The position numbers and the translations under genes are program-made. From contig NZ_CP101497.1 of NCBI RefSeq assembly GCF_024362325.1, positions 372,001 through 436,000 of the forward strand: DNA of 64,000 bases, read 5' to 3'. The notes below the pieces were generated by a model. That model had not been told where the DNA came from. It searched no databases and saw only the letters and a program-made list of their open reading frames with translations. Shown piece by piece: positions 27,516-38,540 of this stretch; position 1 is the stretch's first letter, and the number at the start of each line of letters is the position of its first letter. The stretch comes from Microcella humidisoli. GTDB taxonomy: Bacteria; Actinomycetota; Actinomycetes; Actinomycetales; Microbacteriaceae.

Positions 27516-27530
27516 TTAGATCATACCTTT
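27516..27530 (-). promoter_or_regulatory. 15-bp promoter block AAAGGTATGATCTAA (PhyH copy)
   Basis: Minus-strand copy of the block at 20219-20233, exact over 15 bases and at the same 3-bp spacing to the ATG. -10 element TATGAT at 27520-27525. Confidence 0.65.
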
Positions 27531-27575
27531 GAGTGCGGGCGCCCGAAAGATGGCGCCCGCACCAAGCGGCAACCG

Positions 27576-29063
<1,488 letters not shown>

Positions 29064-29185
29064 GTGTGCTCCTTCGTTGGACGAGTCGTGCCCAGTCTGC
29101 GCCCCCGATGATCTGCGATCAAGCACCATCGGTGCACAGGTCATGTGCAGAAACGCACAGGCCGGTTCGGGATGCTCGCGCGCGC

Positions 29186-30106
29186 TCAGCGAGGAGGAGG
29201 CAGGAGTTCGTCCCGCCGGTCGGCGACCTCGCGACGCAGGGCATCGCGCACAATCGCGACGGCATCCACCGCGGGGCTGTCGGGCCGCTGCGAGAGCATG
29301 AACGGCAGGCGCACGTCGACGGCGCGCGGCAGCACGGGCTCGAGCCCCGCCGAGCCCTCGCCCATGAAGGCGTGCAGCAGGCCGATGCCGGCTCCGGCGC
29401 GGGTGGCCTCGAGCTGCGCGAACACGTTCGTCGAGCCGAACCCGAGCCGCATGCCCTCGAGCCCGAGCGTGGCGAGGTCGAGCTCGCGCACGGTGAGCAG
29501 GGCATCCACGTAGAAGACGAGGTCGTGCCCTTCGAGGTCGGCGGGCGTGCGAATGGCGGGCCGCGCGGCCAGGTAGCTCGGCGCCGCGTAGAGCCGCAGC
29601 GCGTACTCGGTGAGCAGCTCGGCCGTGACGCGCGAGCCCGCGGGCGACCCGACCGTGACGGCGAGGTCGAAGCCCGATCCGCGCAGACTGAGCGGGCGGG
29701 TCGAGGTGACCAGTTCGAGGGCGATACCCGGATGCTCGACACGCACCCGCGCGAGCGCCGGGGCCGCGAACAGCGAGCCGAAGCCCTCGGGCGCGGCGAC
29801 GCGCACGGTGCCCCGCACGGCGTCAGAACCGGATGCTGCCGCCACCACCTGCTCGACGAGCCCCTCGAGCGGTGCCGCGCGCTCGACCACATCGCGCCCG
29901 ATCGCTGTCAGTTGCCAGCCGTCGGCGCCGCGGTCGAGCAGCCGCGCGCCCAGGGCCGCCTCGAGGCGGTCGAGTCGACGGCGCACGGTCGTGTGGTCGA
30001 CGCCGAGCAGCGCCGCGGCCGAGACGAGCCGGCCGACGCGCGCGACCGCGAGCAGGTAGCGCAGGTCGTCGGCGCTCACCTCGTGCGGGTCGGGGCCGGT
30101 GCTCAT
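29186..30106 (-). CDS. LysR family transcriptional regulator
   Basis: 306 residues; winged-helix N-terminus (DDLRYLLAVARVGRLVSAAALLGVDHTTVRRRLDRLEAALGARL split over residues 12-55), then the effector domain (GFDLAVTVGSPAGSRVTAELL). The ATG at 30106 is supported by TACGCT 6 bp upstream. It sits 122 bp before mmsA on the same strand and back to back with rmuC; target unknown. Confidence 0.9.
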   Translation of the reverse strand: MSTGPDPHEVSADDLRYLLAVARVGRLVSAAALLGVDHTTVRRRLDRLEAALGARLLDRGADGWQLTAIGRDVVERAAPLEGLVEQVVAAASGSDAVRGTVRVAAPEGFGSLFAAPALARVRVEHPGIALELVTSTRPLSLRGSGFDLAVTVGSPAGSRVTAELLTEYALRLYAAPSYLAARPAIRTPADLEGHDLVFYVDALLTVRELDLATLGLEGMRLGFGSTNVFAQLEATRAGAGIGLLHAFMGEGSAGLEPVLPRAVDVRLPFMLSQRPDSPAVDAVAIVRDALRREVADRRDELLPPPR

Positions 30107-30128
30107 GCGCCCAGCGTAGGGCGGCGGG

Positions 30129-30167
30129 CGTCCGGCTGGCGTCGGGCTGGCGTCGGGCTGGCGTCGG
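30129..30167. repeat. Short tandem repeat (3.5 x 11 bp)
   Basis: Unit CGTCGGGCTGG, first copy with one substitution, last copy partial. It lies between the divergent lysR and rmuC starts, beyond the lysR -10 element. Confidence 0.8.
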
Positions 30168-30190
30168 GGGCGACTGGCACACTGGCGGGC

Positions 30191-31534
30191 ATGGACTTCG
30201 TGCTCCCCCTCGTGATCGGCCTGCTGATCGGCGCCGTGCTCGGCGCCCTGCTCGGGCTCGTGCTCGCCCGGCGCTCGTCGACCGGCGACGACCCCGCGGT
30301 CATCGAGGCGCGGCATCAGACGGCGATCGCCGAGATCCGCGCCGAGGAGGCGCAGCATCGGGCGCAGCTCTCGACCGAGCTCGCCGCGCTGCAGGCGACC
30401 GCCGCCGGACTGCGCGAGCAGATCGGTTCGGCGCAGGACCAGTACCGCGAGCTCGTCGAGCGCGTGCGCACCGAGCAGGCGGCGCAGGCCGAGCGCGAGC
30501 GCGCCGAGAGCAAGGTGTTGCAGCAGCTCGCCCCCGTGCAGGAGACCCTGCGCTCGATGCAGGCGAAGGTCACCGAGCTCGAGACGCAGCGCAGCCTGCA
30601 GCACGGGGAGCTGACCCAGCAGCTCAAGTCGGCGACCGAGGCGGAGGAGCGCCTGCGGGCGACCGCCGAGTCGCTCGCGGGCGCCCTGCGCAGCAACTCG
30701 ACGCGCGGCGTCTGGGGCGAGACCCAGCTGCGGCGGGTCGTCGAGGCCGCGGGGCTCATCGAGCGGGTCGACTTCGACGTGCAGTGGACGGTGAGCTCCG
30801 ACGCCGGGGCGGGTCGCCCGGACATGGTCATCCACCTGCCCGGCGGCAAGCACATCCCCGTCGACGCGAAGGTGCCCTTCGACGCGTACCTCGCCGCGAG
30901 CCAGATCGCGATCACCGCGACAGGCGAGGAGGGCGACCGCCGCAAGCGCCTGCTGCAGGAGCACGTCAAGGCCGTGCGCGCCCACATCGACGCGCTCGGC
31001 TCGAAGGCCTACTGGGCGGGCCTCGGCACCTCGCCCGAGATGGTCATCGCGTTCATCCCGAGCGAGTCGCTCGTGTCGTCGGCCATGGAGGCCGACCCCG
31101 CGATCATGGACTACGCGTTCTCGAAGCGCGTCGCCCTCGCGTCGCCCGTCACCCTCTGGTCGGTACTCAAGACCGTCGCGTTCTCGTGGCAGCAAGACGT
31201 GCTCACCGCCGATGCGCAAGTGCTGTTCGACCTCAGCCGTGAGCTGTACTCGCGCCTGTCGACCATGGCGGGGCACGTCGAGAAGCTCGGCCGTGCCATC
31301 GAGAGCACGATCAAGAACTACAACGGCTTCGTCGGCTCGCTCGAGCGGCAGGTGCTGCCCACGGCGCGCAAGCTGCAGAAACTCGACGAATCGACCGTGC
31401 TCGGGCCCCTCGCCGCAATCGAAGACGCCCCGCGCGATCTGACCGCCATGGAGCTCGTCGCCGAGCTCGAGACGGCCCCCGCGGCGCCCGAGCTCGAGTT
31501 CAGCACCCTCGACGGCGAACCCGCAGCGGAGTAG
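30191..31534 (+). CDS. rmuC: DNA recombination protein RmuC homologue
   Basis: 447 residues: one N-terminal membrane helix (VLPLVIGLLIGAVLGALLGLVLA), a long alpha-helical coiled coil rich in Arg/Glu/Ala to about residue 170, then the nuclease-like RmuC domain (WGETQLRRVVEAAGLIERVDF, RPDMVIHLPGGKHIPVDAKVP, LGTSPEMVIAFIPSESL). RmuC limits inversions at short repeats and resists phage in other bacteria. The ATG at 30191 begins the hydrophobic anchor. Confidence 0.92.
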   Translation: MDFVLPLVIGLLIGAVLGALLGLVLARRSSTGDDPAVIEARHQTAIAEIRAEEAQHRAQLSTELAALQATAAGLREQIGSAQDQYRELVERVRTEQAAQAERERAESKVLQQLAPVQETLRSMQAKVTELETQRSLQHGELTQQLKSATEAEERLRATAESLAGALRSNSTRGVWGETQLRRVVEAAGLIERVDFDVQWTVSSDAGAGRPDMVIHLPGGKHIPVDAKVPFDAYLAASQIAITATGEEGDRRKRLLQEHVKAVRAHIDALGSKAYWAGLGTSPEMVIAFIPSESLVSSAMEADPAIMDYAFSKRVALASPVTLWSVLKTVAFSWQQDVLTADAQVLFDLSRELYSRLSTMAGHVEKLGRAIESTIKNYNGFVGSLERQVLPTARKLQKLDESTVLGPLAAIEDAPRDLTAMELVAELETAPAAPELEFSTLDGEPAAE

Positions 31535-31544
31535 CCTGCCCGGC

Positions 31545-31934
31545 ATGCCGACCTACACCTTCGCCTTCGGCGGCTTCGCCGTGCCCGACATCGACGCGGC
31601 ACGAGCGTTCTACCGCGACTCCCTCGGCCTCACCGTGACCGACGAGATGATGGGGCAGCTCTCGATCGACCTGCCCGGGGGCGGTTGGGTGCTCGTCTAC
31701 CCCAAACCCGACCACGTTCCCGCCACCTACACCGTGCTCAACCTCGAGGTGGCCGACATCGAGACGGCCGTCGACGAGCTCGTCGCGAGCGGCGTCGAGA
31801 TGCTGCGGTACGAGGGCTTCGAGCAGGATGCGCGGGGCATCTCCCGCGGCATCGCCGCGAACCAAGGTCCCGACATCGCGTGGTTCGCCGACCCGGCCGG
31901 CAACATCATCTCGGTGCTGCAGAACGCCGACTGA
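31545..31934 (+). CDS. VOC (glyoxalase/dioxygenase fold) protein
   Basis: 129 residues with the paired beta-alpha-beta modules of the vicinal oxygen chelate superfamily (FGGFAVPDIDAARAFYRDSLGL and TVLNLEVADIETAVDEL). It may be an antibiotic-resistance or glyoxalase-like enzyme, but the metal ligands are not clear. TAGCCT lies 7 bp before the ATG. 10 bp behind rmuC. Confidence 0.85.
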   Translation: MPTYTFAFGGFAVPDIDAARAFYRDSLGLTVTDEMMGQLSIDLPGGGWVLVYPKPDHVPATYTVLNLEVADIETAVDELVASGVEMLRYEGFEQDARGISRGIAANQGPDIAWFADPAGNIISVLQNAD

Positions 31935-32057
31935 GCCGCGGGAGAGGTCGCGGGCGGCGCGGCCCTCGCGAGCATCCGGAGCCCCCGATATGATGAAGCA
32001 CGTTTCACCATCGTCGGTGGCTCCGCCGACGGTCGACCCTTCGGCGAAAGATCAACG

Positions 32058-33800
32058 ATGACCCAACGCCCCTGGTACACCCACTACGCCGACGACGTCG
32101 CGCCCGATCTCGAGACGGTGCCGTTCGAGCATCTGCCCGCGATGATCCGGCACTCCGGTTCGGCCTACTCCGGCACGATCGCGTTCACGCAGTGCATGCC
32201 CAACGGCATGAACGGCTCGCTCACCTACGCGCAGGTCGATGCGCTCTCCGACGACTTCGCCGCGTACCTGCGCGACGTCGTCGGACTCGCGCAGGGCGAT
32301 CGCGTCGCCGTGCAGATGCCGAACTGCCTGGCCTACCCGGTCGTGGCGTTCGGTGTCATGAAGGCGGGCTGCGTGCTCGTCAACACCAACCCGCTCTACA
32401 CGGCCACCGAGATGGTGCACCAGTTCTCTGACTCGGGTGCGAAGGCGCTCGTCGTGATCGACATGTTCGCCGACCGGCTGCCGGAGGTGCTGCCGAAGAC
32501 GAGCATCGAGACCGTCGTCACGGTGCGCATCGCCGAGTTCTTCCCGCCCGTCATCGCGGGCGTGATCCGCATGGTGCAGAAGTTCTGGAGCCGCTCGCTG
32601 CCGGCCATCACGGTCGAGCACACGGCGTTCCAGGCCGCGCTCAGCGCCGGTCGGGCCGCGAAGTCGGCCGCCGCGCTCACCGGCTACCTCGACGGCGTGG
32701 GGGCCGACACGGTCGCCGCGCTGCAGTACACCGGCGGCACGACGGGCGTCTCGAAGGGGGCCATGCTCTCGCACGGCAACCTCGTGTCGAACACGCTGCA
32801 GATGGTCCAGATGTGCGGCGGCTATATGCGGCCCGGCCTCGAGACCGTGCTCACGGCCCTGCCGCTGTACCACGTGTTCGCCTTCACGGTGAACCTGCTC
32901 GGCTTCTACCGGCTGGGTGCGCGCAACATCCTCGTGCCATCTCCGCGACCGCCGAGCAACCTCAAGCGCGCCTTCGAGAACTACAAGATCACGTGGGTCA
33001 CGGGCGTCAACACCCTGTTCAACGCCCTCCTCAACGAGCGGTGGTTCCTCGACAGCCCGCCCCGGCACTTGAGCGCCTCCGCTGCCGGCGGCATGGCGCT
33101 GCACGAATCGGTCGCCGCGCGCTGGCGCGAGGTCACCGGCACGCCCATCGTCGAGGGCTACGGCCTCACCGAGACCTCACCCGTGCTGAGCTTCAACCCC
33201 TTCGGCCCGAATGCCAAAGACGGCACGATCGGCATCCCCGTGCCATCGACCGAGCTGCGCTGCATCGACGAGGCCGGCAACGAGGTCGCCCCCGGCATGC
33301 CGGGCGAGATCGCGGCGAAGGGCCCGCAGGTCATGCTCGGCTACTGGCAGCGTCCGGAGGACACCGCGGCGAGCATCGTCGACGGCTGGTTCCGCACCGG
33401 TGATGTTGCCGAGATGGATGCCGACGGCTTCTTCACGATCGTCGACCGCAAGAAGGACATGATCCTCGTCAGCGGCTTCAACGTGTACCCCAACGAGATC
33501 GAAGAGCGCATCGCCGAGCTGGCGGGCGTGCTCGAGGTCGGCGTCGTCGGCATCCCCGACGACAAGTCGGGCGAGTCCGTGCGGGCCTACATCGTGTCGA
33601 CGGCGACGCCGCCGACCGAGGCCGAGGTGCTCACACACTGCCGCGAGACCCTCGCCGCCTACAAGGTGCCGAAGTCGGTGCGCTTCGTCGACGAGCTGCC
33701 CAAGAGCCCGATCGGCAAGATCCTGCGGCGCGAGCTGCGGGCCGAAGCCGTCACCTCGGCCACCGCGAGTATCGAGACCCAGGGAAGGGAGCTGTCGTGA
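32058..33800 (+). CDS. Long-chain fatty acid-CoA ligase (FadD type)
   Basis: 580 residues; AMP-binding enzyme. P-loop-like QYTGGTTGVSKGAMLSHGNL, then EGYGLTETSPV, and DRKKDMILVSGFNVYPNEIE near the C-terminus, with the catalytic lysine in SPIGKILRRELR. It activates a fatty acid to its CoA ester. The stop overlaps the BASS transporter start by 4 bp, so the two are translated together; the pairing suggests uptake and activation of the same organic acid. Confidence 0.9.
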   Translation: MTQRPWYTHYADDVAPDLETVPFEHLPAMIRHSGSAYSGTIAFTQCMPNGMNGSLTYAQVDALSDDFAAYLRDVVGLAQGDRVAVQMPNCLAYPVVAFGVMKAGCVLVNTNPLYTATEMVHQFSDSGAKALVVIDMFADRLPEVLPKTSIETVVTVRIAEFFPPVIAGVIRMVQKFWSRSLPAITVEHTAFQAALSAGRAAKSAAALTGYLDGVGADTVAALQYTGGTTGVSKGAMLSHGNLVSNTLQMVQMCGGYMRPGLETVLTALPLYHVFAFTVNLLGFYRLGARNILVPSPRPPSNLKRAFENYKITWVTGVNTLFNALLNERWFLDSPPRHLSASAAGGMALHESVAARWREVTGTPIVEGYGLTETSPVLSFNPFGPNAKDGTIGIPVPSTELRCIDEAGNEVAPGMPGEIAAKGPQVMLGYWQRPEDTAASIVDGWFRTGDVAEMDADGFFTIVDRKKDMILVSGFNVYPNEIEERIAELAGVLEVGVVGIPDDKSGESVRAYIVSTATPPTEAEVLTHCRETLAAYKVPKSVRFVDELPKSPIGKILRRELRAEAVTSATASIETQGRELS

Positions 33801-34765
33801 TCACGCCCGCCATCATCGCCACGCAGGCGGTCGTCAACGAGCAGGACGTCGTCACGCCCTTCGAGCAGAACCTGCTCGTCGGGCTCGTCTTCGTCATCAT
33901 GTTCGGTCTCGGTGCCGGCCTCACGCCGCGCGACTTCAAGCTCGCGCTCAAGCGGCCGTCGGGCCTCATCATCGGCTTCATCACGCAGTTCGGCATCATG
34001 CCCGTGCTCGCCTACGTGCTGTGCCTCGTGTTCCTGTTCCAGCTCGCCCCCGAGGTCGCCGTGCCGCTGTCGATCGGCGCCTTGCTCATGGGCGCCGTGC
34101 CCGCGGGAACGACGTCGAACATGTTCACGTACTTCTCGAAGGGCAACCTCGCCCTGAGCGTCATGATGACCACCAACTCGACCCTGTGGGCCATCATCAT
34201 GACGCCGCTCGCGCTCGCGATCTTCGGCAACCTGCTCTTCGCCGGTGAGAACTCCGAGTTCCAGATCCCGATCACGAACATCGTCGTGACGCTCGCGGTG
34301 CTGCTCATCCCGGTCGTGCTCGGCATGCTCATCCGCCGCTACAGCGCCAACATCGGCGCCGTGCTCGAGCTCATGGGCGGCTTCTTCGGGCTGTTCTTCA
34401 TCGTGTTCCTCGTGGCGACGTGGGTGCCGCGCAACTGGGCGCTGCTCACGTCGACGGCGTGGCAGACCTACGTCGTGGCGATCGGGCTCGGACTCTTCGG
34501 CATCGCGATCGCCTACGGCATCTCGCGGGCGATCCGGCTGCACCCCGCGAACGCGCGCACGATCGCGCTCGAGACGGGCATCCAGAACGGCCCCCTCGCG
34601 ATCGCGATCATCCTGCTGACGTTCAGCGGCAACCCCGACATCGGGCTCATCCTCATCGTGCCGGCGCTGTACTCGCTGTTCATCGTGCTCCTCGCGACGG
34701 TCGTGACGTTCGTGTTCCGGCGCGCGAACACGGCCGCCGAGCAGAAGATCCCGAACCTGCTGTAG
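33797..34765 (+). CDS. Bile acid:sodium symporter (BASS) family transporter
   Basis: 322 residues with about ten helices. FGLGAGLTPRDFKLALKRP and SIGALLMGAVPAGTTSNMFTYFSKGNLALSV are the conserved cytoplasmic and substrate-binding motifs; TGIQNGPLAIAI is the second repeat. The GTG start lies within the 3' end of fadD. Followed by a strong hairpin terminator. Confidence 0.88.
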   Translation: MITPAIIATQAVVNEQDVVTPFEQNLLVGLVFVIMFGLGAGLTPRDFKLALKRPSGLIIGFITQFGIMPVLAYVLCLVFLFQLAPEVAVPLSIGALLMGAVPAGTTSNMFTYFSKGNLALSVMMTTNSTLWAIIMTPLALAIFGNLLFAGENSEFQIPITNIVVTLAVLLIPVVLGMLIRRYSANIGAVLELMGGFFGLFFIVFLVATWVPRNWALLTSTAWQTYVVAIGLGLFGIAIAYGISRAIRLHPANARTIALETGIQNGPLAIAIILLTFSGNPDIGLILIVPALYSLFIVLLATVVTFVFRRANTAAEQKIPNLL

Positions 34766-34772
34766 CAACACT

Positions 34773-34814
34773 CGACGACGGGGGCAGGGCCGCGAGGCTC
34801 TGCCCCCGTCGTCG
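34773..34814. terminator. Strong intergenic hairpin, bidirectional terminator
   Basis: Long GC-rich stem: 5' arm CGACGACGGGGGCAG, loop of GCGA, 3' arm CTGCCCCCGTCGTCG. It separates the convergent BASS and ABC exporter genes and lacks a long T tract, as is common in actinobacteria. Confidence 0.85.
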
Positions 34815-34821
34815 TTCGCGG

Positions 34822-36720
34822 CTACGCCTCGTCGAGAGCCTGGGCGAACTGCGCCTCGTAGAGCCGCGCGTAGGCGCCGTTCGCCGCGAGCAGCTGGTCG
34901 TGCGTGCCCTGCTCGACGATGCGGCCCGCCTCCATGACGAGGATGAGGTCGGCGTCGCGGATGGTCGAGAGGCGGTGCGCGATGACGAAGCTCGTGCGGT
35001 CACGGCGGAGGGCCGCCATGGCGTGCTGCACGAGCACCTCGGTGCGCGTGTCGACCGAGCTCGTCGCCTCGTCGAGAATGAGCACGCTCGGTCGCGCGAG
35101 GAAGGCGCGCGCGATCGTCAGCAACTGTTTCTCGCCCGCACTCACGTTCGAGCCGTCGTCGTCGAGCACTGTGTCGTAGCCCTCGGGCAGCGCGCCGACG
35201 AAGCGGTCGACGTAGGTGGCGCGGGCCGCGTCGAGGATCTCCTCCTCGGTCGCGTCGGGCCGACCGTACGCGATGTTGTCGCGGATCGTCCCGCCGAACA
35301 GCCAGGTGTCCTGCAGCACCATGCCCATCCGGGAGCGCAAGTCGTCGCGCGTCATCGCGGCGATGTCGACGCCGTCGAGCGTGATGCGCCCGCCGTCGAG
35401 CTCGTAGAACCGCATCATGAGGTTGACGAGCGTGGTCTTGCCCGCCCCGGTCGGCCCGACGATCGCGATCGTCTGGCCGGGCTCGGCGGTGAGCGACAGG
35501 CCGTCGATGAGCGGCACGTCGGGGTCGTAGCGGAACGACACGTCCTCGAACACCAGGCGGCCGGTGGCGTCGTCGGGGGTCGCCGCCGGTGACGGGTCGG
35601 GGCTCTGCTCGGGCGCATCCATCAGTTCGAAGACGCGCTCGGCGCTCGCGACACCCGACTGCAGCAGGTTCGCCATCGAGCCGAGCTGGCTGAGCGGCTG
35701 CGTGAACTGGCGCGAGTACTGGATGAAGGCCTGCACGCCGCCGATCGTCATTGAACCGGTCGTGACGAGCAGGCCGCCGACCACGGCGATGGCGACGTAG
35801 ACGAGGTTTCCGACGAACATGATGGCCGGCATGATGATGCCGCTCACGAACTGCGCCCCGAAGCTCGCCGTGAACAGCTGCTCGTTCTTCTCGAGGAACC
35901 GCTGCTCGACCTCGCGCTGACGGCCGAACACCTTCACGAGCGCGTGGCCCGTGAAGGTCTCCTCGATTTGCGCGTTGAGCTCACCCGTGTGCGCCCACTG
36001 CGCCACGAACAGTTTCTGCGAACGCTTCGCGATGACCGCCGTGATGACGAGCGTGAGCGGCACCGTGATGAGCGACACGAGGGCCAGAATCGGCGAGATC
36101 ACGAACATCATGATGATGACGCCCAGCACGGTCAGCAGCGAGGTCAGCAGCTGGCTCAGGGTCTGCTGCAGGCTCTGCGAGATGTTGTCGACGTCGTTCG
36201 TGACGCGGCTGAGCACCTCGCCGCGCTGCACGCGGTCGAAGTAGGTGAGCGGCAGGCGGTTGAGCTTGGCCTGCACCTCCTCACGCAGGCGGTAGACCGT
36301 GCGCTGCGTGACGCCGTTGAGCAGGTAGCCCTGCAGCCACGAGAACACCGACGAGAACACGTAGACGAGCAGCACGATGCCGAGCAGCAGCTGCAGCTGG
36401 GCAAAGTCGATACCCGCGCCATCACCCGCCTGGCCTGCGCCGTCGCCATTGCCGAACACCCCGTCGACAATGACGTTCGTCGCCATACCGAGCAGCGCAG
36501 GGCCCACGACACTCAGCAGCACGCTCAGCACCCCGAGCGCGATCACGACGATCACGAGCGCGCGCTCGGGCGCCAACCGGCCGACGAGCCGCTTCGCCGA
36601 GGGGCCGAAGGTCATGGCTTTCTCCGCGGGCATGCCGATGCCGCCGCCCATGGGGCCGCCCATCGGTCCGCGGCGCACGCCCCCGGGAGGGCCGACCGGT
36701 CGTGCGGGTGCCGTGCTCAT
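34822..36720 (-). CDS. ABC exporter subunit with a canonical nucleotide site
   Basis: 632 residues. Proline- and glycine-rich N-terminal tail of about 35 residues, six helices, then an ATPase domain: Walker A GPTGAGKTTLV, signature NVSAGEKQLLTIARAFL, Walker B SVLILDEATSSVD with the catalytic Glu, and AHRLSTI. Partner of the next gene: its start overlaps the upstream ABC gene's stop by 4 bp. Likely a heterodimeric drug or lipid exporter of the BmrCD/TM287-288 type; cargo unknown. Confidence 0.92.
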   Translation of the reverse strand: MSTAPARPVGPPGGVRRGPMGGPMGGGIGMPAEKAMTFGPSAKRLVGRLAPERALVIVVIALGVLSVLLSVVGPALLGMATNVIVDGVFGNGDGAGQAGDGAGIDFAQLQLLLGIVLLVYVFSSVFSWLQGYLLNGVTQRTVYRLREEVQAKLNRLPLTYFDRVQRGEVLSRVTNDVDNISQSLQQTLSQLLTSLLTVLGVIIMMFVISPILALVSLITVPLTLVITAVIAKRSQKLFVAQWAHTGELNAQIEETFTGHALVKVFGRQREVEQRFLEKNEQLFTASFGAQFVSGIIMPAIMFVGNLVYVAIAVVGGLLVTTGSMTIGGVQAFIQYSRQFTQPLSQLGSMANLLQSGVASAERVFELMDAPEQSPDPSPAATPDDATGRLVFEDVSFRYDPDVPLIDGLSLTAEPGQTIAIVGPTGAGKTTLVNLMMRFYELDGGRITLDGVDIAAMTRDDLRSRMGMVLQDTWLFGGTIRDNIAYGRPDATEEEILDAARATYVDRFVGALPEGYDTVLDDDGSNVSAGEKQLLTIARAFLARPSVLILDEATSSVDTRTEVLVQHAMAALRRDRTSFVIAHRLSTIRDADLILVMEAGRIVEQGTHDQLLAANGAYARLYEAQFAQALDEA

Positions 36721-38450
36721 GCGCTCGCCTCCGCTCGCAACTGGCTATTGACGATCTCGGCGTAGGTCTCGTTGCCCGCGAGCAGCTCGGCGTGCGTACC
36801 GCGACCCACGACCCGACCCTGGTCGAGCACGATGATCTGGTCGGCGTCTTGCACCGTCGCCACCCGCTGGGCGACGACGATGAGGGTGGCGTCGGCGACC
36901 TCGCGACGCAGCGCGGCCCGTAGCCGGGCATCCGTCGCCGTGTCGAGGGCCGAGAACGAATCGTCGAAGACGTAGATCTCGGGGCGCTTCACGAGCGCGC
37001 GGGCGATCGCGAGACGCTGCCGCTGGCCGCCCGAGACGGTCGTGCCGCCCTGGGCGATGGGGGCCTCGAGCTGGTCGGGCATCGCGCGCACGAAGTCGGC
37101 GGCCTGGGCGATCTCGAGCGCCGTCCACAACTCGTCGTCGGTGGCGTCGGGCTTGCCGAAGCGCAGGTTGCTCGCCACGGTGCCCGAGAACAGGAACGGG
37201 CGCTGCGGCACGAGGCCGATGCGGCTCCACAGCAGGTCGGCGTCGAGCTCGCGCACGTCGACGCCGTCAACGAGCACCGCGCCGCCCGTGACGTCGAACA
37301 GCCGGGGCAGCAGGCTGATGAGCGTCGTCTTGCCCGAGCCGGTGCTGCCGATGATGGCCGTCATGCGTCCGCGCTCCGCCACGAGGCTCACCCCGTCGAG
37401 CACGGGATGCTCCGCCCCCGGATACGCGAACGTCGCGTCGCGCAGCTCGACCCGACCGCTCGCCTCGAGCTGCGTGACGGGGTTCGCCGGCAGCACCACC
37501 GAGGAGGGCGTCTCGAGCACTTCGCCGATGCGGTCAGCCGAGACGGCCGCCCGCGGCAGCAGCACGGCGATGAACGTGGCCATGAGCACCGCCATCAAGA
37601 TCTGGATGAGGTAGGTGAGGAAGGCCGTCAGCGCGCCGACCTGCATGAGCCCCGACTCGATGCGGAACGCGCCGAACCACAGCACGGCCACGCTCGAGAC
37701 GTTGAGCACGAGCAGCACGATCGGGAACATGAGCGCGAACAGCCGCCCCGAGCGCAGCGCGACATCGGTGACGGCCGCGTTGGCGTCGGCGAAGCGATCG
37801 ACCTCCTGCTGCTCGCGCACGAACGCGCGCACGACGCGCATGCCGGTCAGCTGCTCGCGCAGCACGCGGTTGACGGTGTCGATGCGCTCTTGCATCACGC
37901 GGAACAGCGGCACGGTGCGCACGATGATCGCGCTCACGGCAATGAGCAGCACGGGAATCGCGACGGCCATGATGAGCGAGAGCTCGAGGTCTTGCTGCAG
38001 CGCCATGATGACGCCGCCGACGGCGAGGATGGGCGCGCTCACGAGCATCGTGCTCGTCATGAGCACGAGCATCTGCACCTGCTGCACGTCGTTGGTCGTG
38101 CGCGTGATGAGCGAGGGCGCGCCGAAGCGGCTCACCTCGCGCTCGGAGAAGCTGCCGACGTGCGCGAACACCGCCCCGCGCAGGTCGCGCCCCAGCGCCA
38201 TGGCCACGCGCGCGCCGAAGTACACGGCCGTGATGGCGCACGCGATCTGCACGAGCGTGATGGCGAGCATCCCGCCGCCGACCATGAGGATGTAGCCCGT
38301 ATCGCCTGTGGCGATGCCACGGTCGATGATGGCCGCGTTGAGGGCGGGCAGGAACAGCGAGGCGATCGCCTGCGCGAGCTGGAACACGATCACCGCGGCA
38401 ATCAACGACCAGTAGGGGCGCAGATATCGCCGAAGGAGAGTCGCGAGCAT
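36717..38450 (-). CDS. ABC exporter subunit with a degenerate nucleotide site
   Basis: 577 residues from the ATG at 38450. Walker A GSTGSGKTTLISLL, signature TVSGGQRQRLAIARALV, but Walker B ends in VFDDSFSALD: the catalytic Glu is Asp. One such weak site per dimer is typical of heterodimeric type IV exporters. Six helices precede. The gene is first of the pair; translational coupling to the second by 4 bp. No regulator adjacent. Confidence 0.92.
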   Translation of the reverse strand: MLATLLRRYLRPYWSLIAAVIVFQLAQAIASLFLPALNAAIIDRGIATGDTGYILMVGGGMLAITLVQIACAITAVYFGARVAMALGRDLRGAVFAHVGSFSEREVSRFGAPSLITRTTNDVQQVQMLVLMTSTMLVSAPILAVGGVIMALQQDLELSLIMAVAIPVLLIAVSAIIVRTVPLFRVMQERIDTVNRVLREQLTGMRVVRAFVREQQEVDRFADANAAVTDVALRSGRLFALMFPIVLLVLNVSSVAVLWFGAFRIESGLMQVGALTAFLTYLIQILMAVLMATFIAVLLPRAAVSADRIGEVLETPSSVVLPANPVTQLEASGRVELRDATFAYPGAEHPVLDGVSLVAERGRMTAIIGSTGSGKTTLISLLPRLFDVTGGAVLVDGVDVRELDADLLWSRIGLVPQRPFLFSGTVASNLRFGKPDATDDELWTALEIAQAADFVRAMPDQLEAPIAQGGTTVSGGQRQRLAIARALVKRPEIYVFDDSFSALDTATDARLRAALRREVADATLIVVAQRVATVQDADQIIVLDQGRVVGRGTHAELLAGNETYAEIVNSQLRAEASA

Positions 38451-38540
38451 GGTCTGCCCATTCTTCACCCGCGCGAGCCGTGCGCCCGCCACGAGCGTGC
38501 CGCTCTCAGCGAACGGGGCGGCGGGATGCGGCGCTCGAGC

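Noticed and set aside
29100-29160. Dyads in the mmsA upstream region (GATCTGCGATC, CACCATCGGTG)
   Set aside because: Short and imperfect, with no second copy; not strong enough to call a LysR site.
29186-31546. A 786-residue minus-strand frame
   Set aside because: Only its C-terminal 306 residues (LysR) are real; the first part is antisense to rmuC.
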